DNA of 64,000 nucleotides, from the NCBI GenBank assembly GCA_963721365.1, contig CAVRJE010000023.1:62001-126000 (forward strand). Direction: 5' to 3'. Each line of letters starts with the position of its first letter. Positions within the stretch are counted from its first letter, which is position 1. The DNA is from CAIQPS01 sp963721365. Lineage in GTDB: Bacteria; Actinomycetota; Thermoleophilia; RBG-16-64-13. Of the stretch, positions 35,836 to 44,342 are shown in pieces. Under the pieces are notes generated by a model. It saw only the letters and a program-made list of their open reading frames with translations. It was not told where the DNA came from and made no database searches. A program made the translations under genes and the position numbers.

Positions 35836-37351
35836 TCACTCGTCCCTGACGGCCCATTCCTTGGTGGAGGTGATGGTGCCTGCCACGACCACATTGTCCG
35901 GCCTCGTACACGACCGCGGTCTGACCCGGCGCCACTCCCGGCCGCGGGCTCTCGCAGCGAGACCGTCATTTCATCGCCGGCGACGATCATCTCGCCTGCA
36001 GGCAGCGCCGCGCCCGCGGAGCGCACCTGGATCGTGAGCGGCCTGCCGCTCGGGCTCGCGGTGCCATACCAGTCCGGCCGTGGACACGGCCCCTATCTCG
36101 GCCTCCCGGGCAGTGCCGACGACGACGCGGCGGTCGAGGGGCGTCTATCGCCACCACATAGCGAGGATCGACCGCCGCCACCCGCAATCCCTTGCGCTGC
36201 CCGATGGTGAAGTTGTAGGTGCCTTCGTGGCGCCCAAGGATTCGCCCTTCGGTGTCGACGATGTCGCCGCGGCAGGTCGCCCAGGCGCTCGCGCAGGAAG
36301 CGCCGATGATCGTCGTCGGGCACGAAGCAGATCTCCTGGCTCTCGGGGGCTGAGTGGCCCTCCAGGCCGGCCTGCGCCGCCATCTCCCGGACTTCGGGCT
36401 TGCGCATCTCCCCCAGCGGGAACAACACGTGCTCGAGGATGTCCGGAGCCACCTCGGCCAGCACGTACGACTGGTCCTTTTGGGGATCGACGCCTCGGGC
36501 GAGCCGGGGAGGCATACCGATCATGCGAGCGTAGTGGCCTGTCGCCACGCGGGAAAGTCCGAGGCGCTGCGCGGCCTCGACGAAGCAGTCCCAGGCGCAC
36601 CCGCGAGTTGCATTTGGCGCAAGGATTGGGCGTACGACCGGCGGCGTACTCGGAGATGAAGTACTCAACCACGTCGTCGTAGAAGGCACTGGGCGGCGTC
36701 CAGAGCGAAGTGGGGTATCCCGAGGCTGTGCGCCACTCGCCGCGCGCGGCGGACGTTCTCAGGCGAGCAGCAACTCCGCTCGCCTGCTACCCCCGGGTCG
36801 TTCCAGAAGGTCAGCGTGATGCCGACCACCGAGAAGCCCCTGCTGCTTGAGCAGCAGCGCCGCCACCGCGCTGTCCACCCCGCCGCTCATGCCTACAAGC
36901 ACTCCCCCGCGCCCCTCGTCTGCGACAGGACCCACCTCGCAGCCGGGCGAGCCGAGGGCCGCTGTGAGGGCCTCGTGAAGGGCGTCGAGGGCGATGCCGG
37001 CCGTGTACTCCTTCGAAGGGACCAGCCCAAGTTCGCTGGCAGATATCGGCCTGGCTGACCGACGCGGCCTCGAGGAAGGACCGACCGGCCACCAGGGCGC
37101 AGACCTGGCTCGCGCTGGCCAGCGTGGCCGGGCAGCCATGCGCCTGATAGCGGGCCTCCTCGATGGACCCGGCCCTCGATGCGCAGCTCGATGCGAACGA
37201 GGCTTCCGCAGTCCATGCTTCCGGCCTCGCCGGACGCGTGTGCGCCCACGAGAGGCCCGGAGAAGGTGCACGAGCGAAGGCGCTCGGCCACTCCGGTCCC
37301 GTACGCGAGACCCGCCGTCATGCCCGCTCTATCGTCACCGGTCGACTGCAC
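35836..37351 (-). CDS. mnmA: NifU/IscU-like domain fused to tRNA 2-thiouridylase MnmA (multiple frame breaks)
   Basis: Predicted about 505 residues. GTG 37351 (GAGAGGG four bases upstream) or ATG 37321 starts an IscU-like domain: DCGSLVRIELRIEG, then IEEARYQAHGCPATLASASQVCALVAGRSFLEAASVSQADI, then SELGLVPSKEYTAGIALDALHEAL. Two of three scaffold cysteines are there; the third (IHC in IscU) reads YTA. Without a stop the same frame continues through a linker to VLVGMSGGVDSAVAALLLKQQG, the PP-loop of MnmA. Then WNDPGVAGERSCCSPENVRRAR, GRTPNPCAKCNSRV (catalytic Cys), ATGHYARM, DQSYVLAEV, SQEICFVPDDD (second catalytic Cys), GTYNFTIGQRKGL, and a beta-barrel end at TGA 35836-35838. MnmA makes s2U34 in tRNA-Lys, Glu and Gln. 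Roughly eight frame changes are needed. Confidence 0.8.
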
Positions 37352-37370
37352 AGGACCCTCTCAATAGCAC

Positions 37371-37394
37371 GAGGGCCGGGATGACCCGGCCCTC
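37371..37394 (-). terminator. Perfect 10-bp hairpin between the lipoprotein gene and mnmA
   Basis: Arms GAGGGCCGGG (37371-37380) and CCCGGCCCTC (37385-37394) with a 4-base loop, 28 bp past the lipoprotein stop. No T-run on the minus strand. Likely ends the 6S/lipoprotein unit. Confidence 0.6.
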
Positions 37395-37421
37395 GCCTAC
37401 TAATCTAGTGTCAGGGTCGCC

Positions 37422-37939
37422 TCATCCTTGCCCGAGGTTGATCAAGCACTGCTTGAGCGTGCCCTCGTCGACGTAGCCGTTCCATATGTTCCGAACGGTG
37501 CCGCCCTTGTCGATGAGCACGATCTCAGGCGGGTAGTTTACCTGCAGGAGCATGGAAAGGTCGCCGTAGGCGCTCGGGGTCTTGTAGTCGTATGTGAGGA
37601 AGGTGTATTCAGGGAATTCCGGCCTGCACGGTCTTGAAGGTCTCCAGCACCTTGGCGTCATCCACGTTGCCGGGGACGTAGAAGAGCATGACGACCGGAC
37701 GGGCCTGGCCGACGGCCGCTACGTACTCCTCAGGGGTGTCCTCGGTCACCGCGAGTTTGGTCATGAGGAGGTCCTCGACGGCGCTTCCGACGGAACGCGG
37801 GGCAGTGGTGTGAGTAGTCTTCAACACGCTCGTAGCGGTCGTGGCGCCCTTGTCACCGCCACCGCAACCCCACAGGAACACGGCCAGACCGATCGCGACG
37901 AGAAGGAGAACGGCCCGACTGTCTGCTTCGTCCCGACAT
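37422..37939 (-). CDS. Lipoprotein with thioredoxin-like fold lacking CxxC (frame breaks)
   Basis: About 172 residues. ATG 37939 (GAAGG upstream) begins MSGRSRQSGR, then a hydrophobic helix and lipobox FLWGC, so a lipid-anchored extracytoplasmic protein. Frame changes near 37900 and 37610 separate three parts. The mature part has a thioredoxin-like strand order (ARPVVMLFYVPGNVDDAKVLETFKTVQ; YTFLTYDYKTPSAYGDLSMLLQVNYPPEIVLIDKGGTVRNIWNGYVDEGTL), with the cis-Pro region YPPEIVLID. The active-site CxxC is replaced by PGNVDD, so it should not be a redox enzyme. It resembles ResA/TlpA proteins that lost catalysis. It is directly downstream of the 6S-like RNA. Confidence 0.68.
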
Positions 37940-37952
37940 CTCTAACCTTCCC

Positions 37953-38113
37953 AAAAAAGAATGCTCCACCTTGCCGTGTCTGACAGGCGCTTGAACCTGC
38001 CGAAGCAGGTGGGTGACAGTCCCTGATTGGCGACTCGCCGTTCAGGAAAACGTGCCTCCCAAGCGTGGTGTGTTGGCTCAAGTTGGGGCCAGATCACGCA
38101 CAAGGTCGAGCAC
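37953..38113 (-). ncRNA. ssrS: Candidate 6S RNA
   Basis: The region between aspS and the lipoprotein gene has no open frame but folds like 6S RNA. A closing stem pairs 38113-38101 with 37973-37961 (13 pairs, one G/G mismatch, one G-U). It extends through CGTGATCTG with CAGACACG. A central bulge follows whose 3' side holds the tetraloop hairpin CCTGC-TTCG-GCAGG (37996-38009). An apical arm uses TCCTGA/TCAGG and GGCG-AGT-CGCC (38029-38039). Six T residues (37958-37953) follow the closing stem. Length about 160. A promoter lies just upstream. In Bacillus a 6S gene is also next to aspS. 6S RNA mimics an open promoter and binds RNA polymerase holoenzyme. Confidence 0.62.
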
Positions 38114-38117
38114 CTCG

Positions 38118-38146
38118 AGGGTACCACAAGGCCCTGTGGCAGGCAA
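38118..38146 (-). promoter_or_regulatory. Promoter of the 6S-like RNA
   Basis: -35 TTGCCT (38146-38141) and -10 TACCCT (38123-38118) are separated by exactly 17 bases; the start would fall at about 38113-38111, where the closing stem begins. Confidence 0.55.
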
Positions 38147-38263
38147 CGCGCCTCTCTGTCCGCCCCAGCCGCACACTCCGGCTTTCACCCGAGATATTCG
38201 GCGTTTTGCGGGCGGAACTTGAGCGCCATCCGCAAGGGAAGCGCGCGGGCCAGATCGTCCGCC

Positions 38264-40019
38264 CTAGACGCTGCGGATGTGCAGCTCGCGCAACTGGTCC
38301 GGGGCGACCTGCGACGGCGCGTCGGTGAGGGGGCACGAGCCGCTCTGCGTCTTGGGGAACGCGATGACTTCGCGGATGGACGACTCGCCGGCCATGAGCA
38401 TCACGGTGCGGTCGAGCCCCAGGCCGATGCCGCCGTGCGGCGGTATGCCGTAGTCCATGGCCTCCACCAGGAAGCCGAACTTCAGCTTGATCTGTCCCTC
38501 GTCGAGCCCGAGCGCTTCGAAGACCGCCTTCTGCATCTTCGGGTCGGAGATCCGGAGAGACCCGCTGCCCAGCTCCACGCCGTTCAGCACCAGGTCGTAG
38601 GCGTAGGTGCCCAGTTCCAGCGGGCGCTCATTGAGGTCTTCGAGGCGCTCGAGCCGCGGTTTGGTGAAGGGATGATGCTGGGCCTTGAGGCGCTTCTCCT
38701 TGGCGTCGTACTCGAACATGGGGAAGTCGACCACCCAGGCGAACGCCCAGCCGGTCCGCTCGACGCCCAGGCGCGAGGCCAGGGCGAGGCGCAGCGCGCC
38801 CAGGCTGGGCTCGGCCACGGCCTTGCGGTCGGCCACGAAGAGCAGCAGGTCGCCGGGCTGACCCGACAGCCGGTCGATCAGCGCCTTCGTCTGCTCTTCG
38901 CCGGCGAACTTCAGCAGGGGAGAGCGTAGACCTCCGTCGTCGTCCAGCCAGACCGGCAGCAACCCTTGCGCTCCGAACACGGCCGCCTCGGCGGCCAGAT
39001 CGTCCACGTCCTTGCGCGAGAAGCCGGCGCCGCCTTCCGCCCGTATGCCCCTGACCACGCCGCCCTTGGCCACCGCCTCGCTGAACACCCGGAAATCGGT
39101 CGCTCCGGCGAGGTCGCTGACGTCGACGATCTCCATGCCGAAGCGCAGGTCGGGCTTGTCGCTGCCGTAGCGCGCCATGGCGTCGGCGTAGGTGAGCCGC
39201 GGGAACGGTCGCGGCAGATCGACGTCGAGGGTCTCCTTGAAGGCGGCGGCGAACATGCCCTCCACCACGTCCTGGATGTCCGCTTCGTCGATGAAGCTCA
39301 TCTCGATGTCGATCTGGGTGTGTTCGGGCTGCCGGTCGGCCCGCAGGTCCTCGTCGCGGAACGCCCGGGCGATCTGGTAGTAGCGCTCGAACCCGGCGAT
39401 CATCAGCAGCTGCTTGAACAGCTGCGGCGACTGCGGCAGAGCGTAGAACTCGCCAGGCTGCAGCCGGCTGGGCACCAGGAAGTCGCGAGCGCCTTCGGGC
39501 GTGCTCTTGGTGAGGATGGGCGTCTCCACGTCGATGAAGCCCTGGTCGCCCAGGTACCGGCGGACGGCCTGCACCACCTGATGGCGCAGCAACAGGTTGT
39601 GGAACACGCGGGACGGCGCAGGTCGATGTAGCGGTACCTGAGGCGCAGGGTCTCGTCCACCTCGATGTCGTCCTCGGGGAAGAACGGCGGCGTCTCCGCA
39701 GCGGCCAGGATCTGTAGGTCGTCCACGACGATCTCCACCGCGCCGGTGGCGAGGTTCGGGTTGACGCGCTCGGGAGCACGGGCCACGACCGCCCCGCTGG
39801 CCCACATCACGAACTCGCCGCGCAGTTCCTGCGCTCGGGCGTGCAGCCCGGGTCCTTCTCGGCCTCGACGACCAGTTGCACGAGCCCGGTGCGGTCGCGC
39901 AGATCGACGAAGATCAGACCGCCGTGGTCGCGACGGCGGTGGACCCAGCCGGCCACCTTGACCCGCTGGCCGATGAAGGCCTCGTTGACGTTGCCACACC
40001 ATTCGTCCCTGTACGCCAC
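38264..40019 (-). CDS. aspS: Aspartyl-tRNA synthetase (two frame breaks)
   Basis: Bacterial-type enzyme of about 585 residues with the GAD insertion domain. I start at GTG 40019 (VAYRDEWCGNVNEAF) because GGAAGAGG is then six bases upstream; TTG 40025 would touch it. The OB-fold anticodon domain has VKVAGWVHRRRDHGGLIFVDLRDRTG. Shifts near 39830 and 39620 join EIVVDDLQILAAAETPPF and VFHNLLLRHQVVQAVRRYL. Class II motifs: FIDVETPILTKSTPEGARDFLVPSR, RAFRDEDLRADRQPEHTQID, GIPPHGGIGLGLDRTVMLM. It may be discriminating or non-discriminating toward tRNA-Asn; the sequence alone does not settle it for me. Confidence 0.93.
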
Positions 40020-40043
40020 CGTCAACCTCTTCCTTGGTGTGTT

Positions 40044-41336
40044 TCAGCCGCCGAGCGCGCCACGACCGCCCGAGGCGACTTCGGCAAGAGCGACCGCTTC
40101 GCTGCGCGGGACCTTGCTCTCTTCCCCAGTGGCCAGATCGCGCAGCGTCACCGTGCCGGCGGCCATCTCGGCTTCGCCGATGATGACGGCGTACCGCGCC
40201 CCGGTCCGCCCCGCCTGCTTCATCTGCCCCTTGGCGCTCCGCCCCATGTAGTCGAGATCGACCGCCACGCCCCTGACGCGCATCTCGTGGGCCAGAGCGA
40301 ACACCTCGCTTCGCGTGTCTTCGCCGACACTCACCAGGTAGGCCACAGGCGTGCGGCGGCGGGAGCTCCCAGCCTCGAGCGCGAGACCGCCAGCAGGATG
40401 CGTTCTACACCGGTGCCGAAGCCCACGCCGCAGGTGTCGCGGCCCGCCGATGGCGGCGACCAGGTCGTCGTAGCGGCCACCTCCGCCGACGCCCGACTGG
40501 GCCCCCAGCAGCGACGACTGGAACTCGAAGGTGGTGCGGGTGTAGTAGTCCATGCCGCGCACCAGCGTGTGGTCCTCGATGAAGGCGATGCCCTGGACCG
40601 CCAGGCAGGCTTTGACCCGAGCGTGGTGCTCGGCACAGGCCGGGCACAGGTGGTCGGGAAGACGCGGGCGCGCTGCTCCAGGGCCACGCCGCAGGCAGGC
40701 ACCTTGCAGTCGAAGGTGCGCAACGGGTTGAGGTGCGCCCGCTCCCGGCACTCGCCGCACAGAGTCGCGGAGGCCGCCTGGAGATACTCGCGAAGCGCCG
40801 CCGAATAGCCGGGGCGGCACTCCTTGCAGCCCATGGAGTTGAGACGCAGGTCGATGCCGGTGAGCCCCAGCTCGCGGTACAGCGCGGCCAGAACGCCGAT
40901 GACCTCGGCGTCCAGTTCCGGCGCCTCCGATCCGAACGCCTCCACCCCCAACTGGTAGTGCTGGCGGTAGCGCCCCGACTGCGGGCTCTCGTACCGGAAC
41001 ATGGGGCTGTGATAGTAGAGCTTCACCGGCTGCGGCAGCGTGTGCATGCCGTGCTCCACGTAGGCTCGGGCCACGGGCGCGGTGCCCTCGGGACGCAGCG
41101 TCATGCTGCGGCCGCCGAGGTCCTCGAACGTGTACATCTCCTTGCGCACGATGTCGGTGGAGTCCCCCACGCCCCGCGTGAAGAGCACGGGTGTCCTCGA
41201 AGGCGGGCGTGTCGATGCGCCGGTAGCCGTAGCGGCCGAAGACCGCCTCCGCCGTGCTGATCACCCAGCGGCGCACCGGCTGCTGGTCGGGCAGGACGTC
41301 GTACGTCCCCTTGGGTGCGGTGAACGGCTCAGCCAT
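40044..41336 (-). CDS. hisS: Histidyl-tRNA synthetase (several frame breaks)
   Basis: About 430 residues. ATG 41336 opens MAEPFTAPKGTYDVLPDQQPVRRWV. After a shift near 41190 come LFTRGVGDSTDIVRKEMYTFED, MTLRPEGTAPVARAYVEHGM and MFRYESPQSGRYRQHYQLGVEAFG (motif 2). Further shifts near 40660, 40440 and 40380 separate GMDYYTRTTFEFQSSLLGAQS (histidine A motif), GGGRYDDLVAAIGG and VGFGTGVERILLA. The C-terminal anticodon domain (EMRVRGVAVDLDYMGRSAKGQMKQA, GARYAVIIGE) is intact. It overlaps the metallohydrolase stop by 8 bp and precedes aspS by 24 bp, the common hisS-aspS pair. Confidence 0.92.
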   Translation of the reverse strand: MAEPFTAPKGTYDVLPDQQPVRRWVISTAEAVFGRYGYRRIDTPAFEDTRALHAGRGGLHRHRAQGDVHVRGPRRPQHDAASRGHRARGPSLRGARHAHAAAAGEALLSQPHVPVREPAVGALPPALPVGGGGVRIGGAGTGRRGHRRSGRAVPRAGAHRHRPASQLHGLQGVPPRLFGGASRVSPGGLRDSVRRVPGAGAPQPVAHLRLQGACLRRGPGAARPRLPDHLCPACAEHHARVKACLAVQGIAFIEDHTLVRGMDYYTRTTFEFQSSLLGAQSGVGGGGRYDDLVAAIGGPRHLRRGLRHRCRTHPAGGLALEAGSSRRRTPVAYLVSVGEDTRSEVFALAHEMRVRGVAVDLDYMGRSAKGQMKQAGRTGARYAVIIGEAEMAAGTVTLRDLATGEESKVPRSEAVALAEVASGGRGALGG

Positions 41337-41971
41337 GGACCTTGAGGCTCGGCAAGGAACGGGTTGTGGGCCAGCTCCTCGCCCAGCGTGGTCGACTCCA
41401 TGTGGCCGGGATAGACCGGGGTCTCGCGCCGGATAGAGCTTGACCAGGCGAGCCACGGAGCCGAGCAGTTGGGCGAAGTTGCCGCCGGGGAAGTCGGTCC
41501 GGCCCACCGAGCGACGGAACAGCAGGTCGCCGCAGAACAGGGCCGCCGCCGATCTCAAACGTCACGTCGCCCGGGGTGTGCCCGGGAGTGGCGATGACCG
41601 TCACCGTGATACTCGCCCACCATCGACTTTGGTCGCCGTCGTCCACGACCTCGATGGCACGGCTCGCCCAGGGCGGGGACCGGATACCCGGTCGCCGAGC
41701 AACCCTGGCTGCCGGACAGCACGGGCTGCACCTGGGCCGAGCAGTAGACCCTCGCGCCGGTGGCCTCGGCCAGGCCCTTGACGCCCTCGACGTGATCGAA
41801 GTGCCCGTGAGTGACGAGGATCGCTTCGAGCCGTAGACCCTTCTTCTCCACGAGGCGCGCCAGACGCTCGGGCTCGCCCCCGGGGTCCACGGCGCACGCC
41901 GCGCTGGATTCGTCCCATACCAGGTAGCAGTTGGCCTGCAGCGGCCCGACGGGGACGCAGAGTATCTCCAT
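41329..41971 (-). CDS. Metallo-beta-lactamase fold hydrolase (several frame breaks)
   Basis: Glyoxalase II-like hydrolase of about 212 residues. ATG 41971 opens MEILCVPVGPLQANCYLVWDE. The zinc-binding motif THGHFDHVEG (HxHxDH) is at about residues 55-64, then TPGHTPGDVTFEIG and, across frame changes near 41650, 41550 and 41400, LFCGDLLFRRSVGRTDFPGGN and PVYPGHMESTTLGEELAHNPFL, which give the remaining metal ligands. The substrate is unknown; the group includes hydroxyacylglutathione hydrolase-like enzymes. It lies between relA and hisS, as in many Gram-positive and actinobacterial genomes. Confidence 0.86.
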
Positions 41972-42060
41972 GATCAGACCCTCTCCTGTCGTATCCCGGG
42001 GCTGGACTGAACGCCCGGCCCCCGGCCAGCAATTCTACCAGAGGCGCCGCGCTCCGCCCG

Positions 42061-44342
42061 TCAGTGCGGCGTGACTCGGTAGGCGTCGTACACCGTGTCG
42101 ATGCGCCGGATGCGCTGAAGCACGGTCTCCAGGTAGTCGATCTCCGGCACCTCGAAGACGAAGCGGTCTTTGACCATGTTGTTGCGTGCCAACGCGGCAC
42201 TCGGCCGCGAGGATGTTGACACCGCTCTCGCTGAGGGTCCGGGAGATGTCCTCCAGCAGATGGTTGCGGTCGTACGCCTCTATCTGGATCTCGACCCGAA
42301 GCGGGGTCTTGCCTATCGAATCCCAGTGGACGGGAGCGAACCGTTCTGGGTTCTTCTCCAAGGCCTTGACGTTCGGGCAGTCCCGCCGGTGGACGGTGAT
42401 GCCCGCGGCCCAGGGAGATGTAGCCGACGACGTCGTCGCCCGGCACCGGGCCGGCAGCACTGAGGCAGGCGTATCGGCCACATCGTCGACCCCGTCGACG
42501 TGGATGCCCGATTGGCGGCCGAGGGGCCTCCCGTGCCTCCTTGGGCAGGGCTGTTGGCACGGAAAGCGCATCGCGCCCTCTCCCCCCCGGTTGAGCATCT
42601 GGATGACGCGCGTGACGACATGCTGCGGGCTGATCTTGCCGGAGCCCACCGCCGCGAAGAAGTCCTCCTTCTTCGCGTGGTTCGTCTCCTTCATCACCTC
42701 GGCGATGAGGTCGGAGCCGATAAGGCGCTGGGCGGGCAGACCCTGCTTGCGGAACGCCTCGAGCAGCGCCTCGCGACCCAGATGCTCCGCGTCCTCGCGC
42801 CGCTCCTTCTTGAACCACTGCCGGATCTTGTTGCGCGCTCCGGAACTCGCGACGAACTGCAGCCAGTCGCGGGAGGGGCCCTGCGCGGTCTTGGAGGTGA
42901 GGATCTCGACGATGTCGCCCGATTGGAGCCGGTAGGTGAGCGGTACGATGCGGCCGTCGACCTTCGCCCCGATGCAGCGGTGACCGACGTCGGTGTGGAT
43001 GGCATACGCGAAGTCGACCGGAGTCGAGCCGGCCGGGAGGCTCTTGACCTCGCCTTTGGGCGTGAACACGTAGACCTCGTCGTGGAAGAGGTCGATGCGC
43101 AGCGACTCCATGAACTCGCCGGGGTCCTTGGTCTCCGACTGCCAGTCCATGATCTGCCGGAGCCACTGCAGCTTCTCCGCCTGGGCTTCCGCCCGCTGGG
43201 CGGCCCGGCCCTTCTCCTTGTACATCCAGTGAGCGGCGATGCCGAACTGGGCGGTCTCGTGCATGTCGTAGGTGCGGATCTGGATCTCGAGCGGCTTGCC
43301 CTGGGGCCCGATGACCGTCGTGTGAAGCGACTGATACATGTTGAACTTGGGCATGGCGATGTAGTCCTTGAAGCGCCCGGGCAGCGGCTTCCAGAGCGAG
43401 TGGATGATCCCGAGGGCCGCGTAGCAGTCCTTGACCGAGTCGACGAGCACCCGCAGCGCGGTGAGGTCGAAGATCTCGTTGAACTCCTTGCCCTTGCGCA
43501 CCATCTTGTCGTAGATGGAGTAGAAGTGCTTGGCGCGGCCGGAGATCTCGGCCTCGATGCTGACGGCCGCCAGCTCCTGCGTCGAGGATGCTCCTCGCCT
43601 CCTCCATGTCCCGCTCGCGGTCGGCGCGCCGCTGCGCCACCATGTGCTGGATCTCGGCGTACTTGCGGGGATGGAGGGTGGCGAACGCGAGGTCCTCCAG
43701 CTCCCAGCGGACCGATTCGATCCCCAGCCGGTGAGCCAGCGGCGCGTAGACCTCCAGCGTCTCCTTGGCCTTCTCGAGTTGCTTCTCCTTGCCCAGGTAG
43801 CGGAGGGTGCGCATGTTGTGCAGCCGGTCGGCCAGCTTGATCAGGATCACCCGGACGTCCTTGGCCATGGCGATGATCATCTTGCGGATGTTCTCGGCCT
43901 GCTCCTCCTCGACCGTGCGGAAGGACATCTGCGACAGCTTGGTGACGCCGTCGACCAGGAGGGCGACTTCGTCGCCGAACTGCTCGCGGACCTCCTCGAT
44001 GGACAGCTCGGTGTCCTCGACCACGTCGTGCAGCAGGGCCGCGGCCAGGGTGGCGCTGTCGAGGCGAAGATCGGCGCAGATGTCGGCGGTGCCGACCGGA
44101 TGGTTGATGTAGGGCTCGCCGCTCGCCCGCAGCTGGTGCTGATGCTGGGAGGCCGCCACGTTGAAGGCGCGGACGACCAGATCGCGGTCGAAAGCCGGAT
44201 TGTATTTCTCGATCTTTGCCAGGAGCCGCTCGAGCAGCTCGTCGGGGGACGGAGCCTCGGCCTCAGATGCGATCGGGGAACTCTTCCTCCTTGGTGCCGA
44301 AGGCCGGCTGGTCTCTACAGGTTCAGGCACAGTCTGGAGCAC
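42061..44342 (-). CDS. relA: Bifunctional (p)ppGpp synthetase/hydrolase Rel (several frame breaks)
   Basis: About 760 residues. The HD hydrolase domain is intact (ASGEPYINHPVGTADICADLRLD, LLHDVVEDTELS, VTKLSQMSF, KLADRLHNMRTLRYL), so it should degrade (p)ppGpp. A shift near 43570 leads to the synthetase domain (EFNEIFDLTALRVLVDSVKDCYAALGIIHSLWKPLPGRFKDYIAMPK, YQSLHTTVIGP). The TGS domain follows (VYVFTPKGEVKSLPAGSTPVDFAYAIHTDVGHRC). Shifts near 42540, 42420 and 42190 precede a C-terminal ACT domain (LEDISRTLSESGVNILAAECRV) ending at TGA 42061-42063. The start is uncertain within about 12 bases; it overlaps the corrected recJ end. Confidence 0.9.
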
